Below, piece by piece: positions 63,983 to 64,000 of a DNA stretch of 64,000 bases. The stretch lies in the NCBI GenBank assembly GCA_947630755.1, contig CANRIU010000002.1, positions 46,899 through 110,898 on the forward strand. The letters are read 5' to 3'. Within the stretch, counting starts at the first letter, position 1, and each line of letters starts with the position of its first letter. Made by a program: the position numbers and the translations under genes. The DNA comes from an uncultured Oscillospiraceae bacterium. Lineage in GTDB: Bacteria > Bacillota > Clostridia > Oscillospirales > Oscillospiraceae. The notes beneath the pieces are model-generated. The model ran no database searches, had not been told where the DNA came from, and saw only the letters and a program-made list of their open reading frames with translations.

Positions 63983-64000
63983 GTGTGGAAAAATAACCGT

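Noticed and set aside
1-64000. tRNA or rRNA genes
   Set aside because: No cloverleaf with a GGTTCGAATCC-type T-arm or rRNA-like segments was noticed on reading; a tRNAscan run would be needed to exclude them fully.

Overview
The window is a 64-kb segment from what looks like a spore-forming, high-GC Clostridia/Oscillospirales-type Firmicute. Most of it is core genome: HypB-like GTPase, nitroreductase, radical SAM, an LRR/SLH surface protein, PadR plus DUF2812 genes, class II fructose-bisphosphate aldolase, aminotransferase, folD, a leuS-rsfS-LCP-nadD/yqeK-yhbY-rdgB-ftsY-smc block, an ABC exporter pair, and a sigma factor/serpin pair. The central discovery is a sporulation sigma factor gene, sigK, that is split in two. 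The N-terminal half (minus strand, 59485->59162) and the C-terminal half (35848->35483) are separated by about 23.3 kb. The two junctions share a 5-bp core (AAATG on the minus strand; + strand 35848-35852 and 59161-59165). Removing the DNA between them restores, in frame, ...ATYASRCIEN|EILMYFRSQRK..., which is the canonical SigK sequence. A large serine recombinase lies at the C-half junction, and its stop codon overlaps the core. A 59-aa ORF lies at the other junction and is a candidate recombination directionality factor. This is therefore a skin-like sigK intervening element. Its cargo shows no recognisable phage genes. It is a roughly 20-kb minus-strand operon coding for vWA, tubulin/FtsZ-like (GGTGSG), coiled-coil/TM, a pseudo-helicase-like region fused to a DA1-like HExxH peptidase, RyR-domain/TM, GNAT/TM, CASTOR/POLLUX-type RCK channel, beta-helix/TM and EctA-like GNAT proteins. 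Other points of interest: two intergenic arrays of short consecutive hairpins, four 85/86-bp tandem repeats upstream of sigK, a P-type-ATPase-like protein whose catalytic DKTGT is NKTGT, a membrane-tethered serpin paired with a sigma factor, a palindromic operator placed exactly in the spacer of a perfect consensus promoter, and two probable homopolymer frameshifts. All calls come from reading the sequence; no database search was run.
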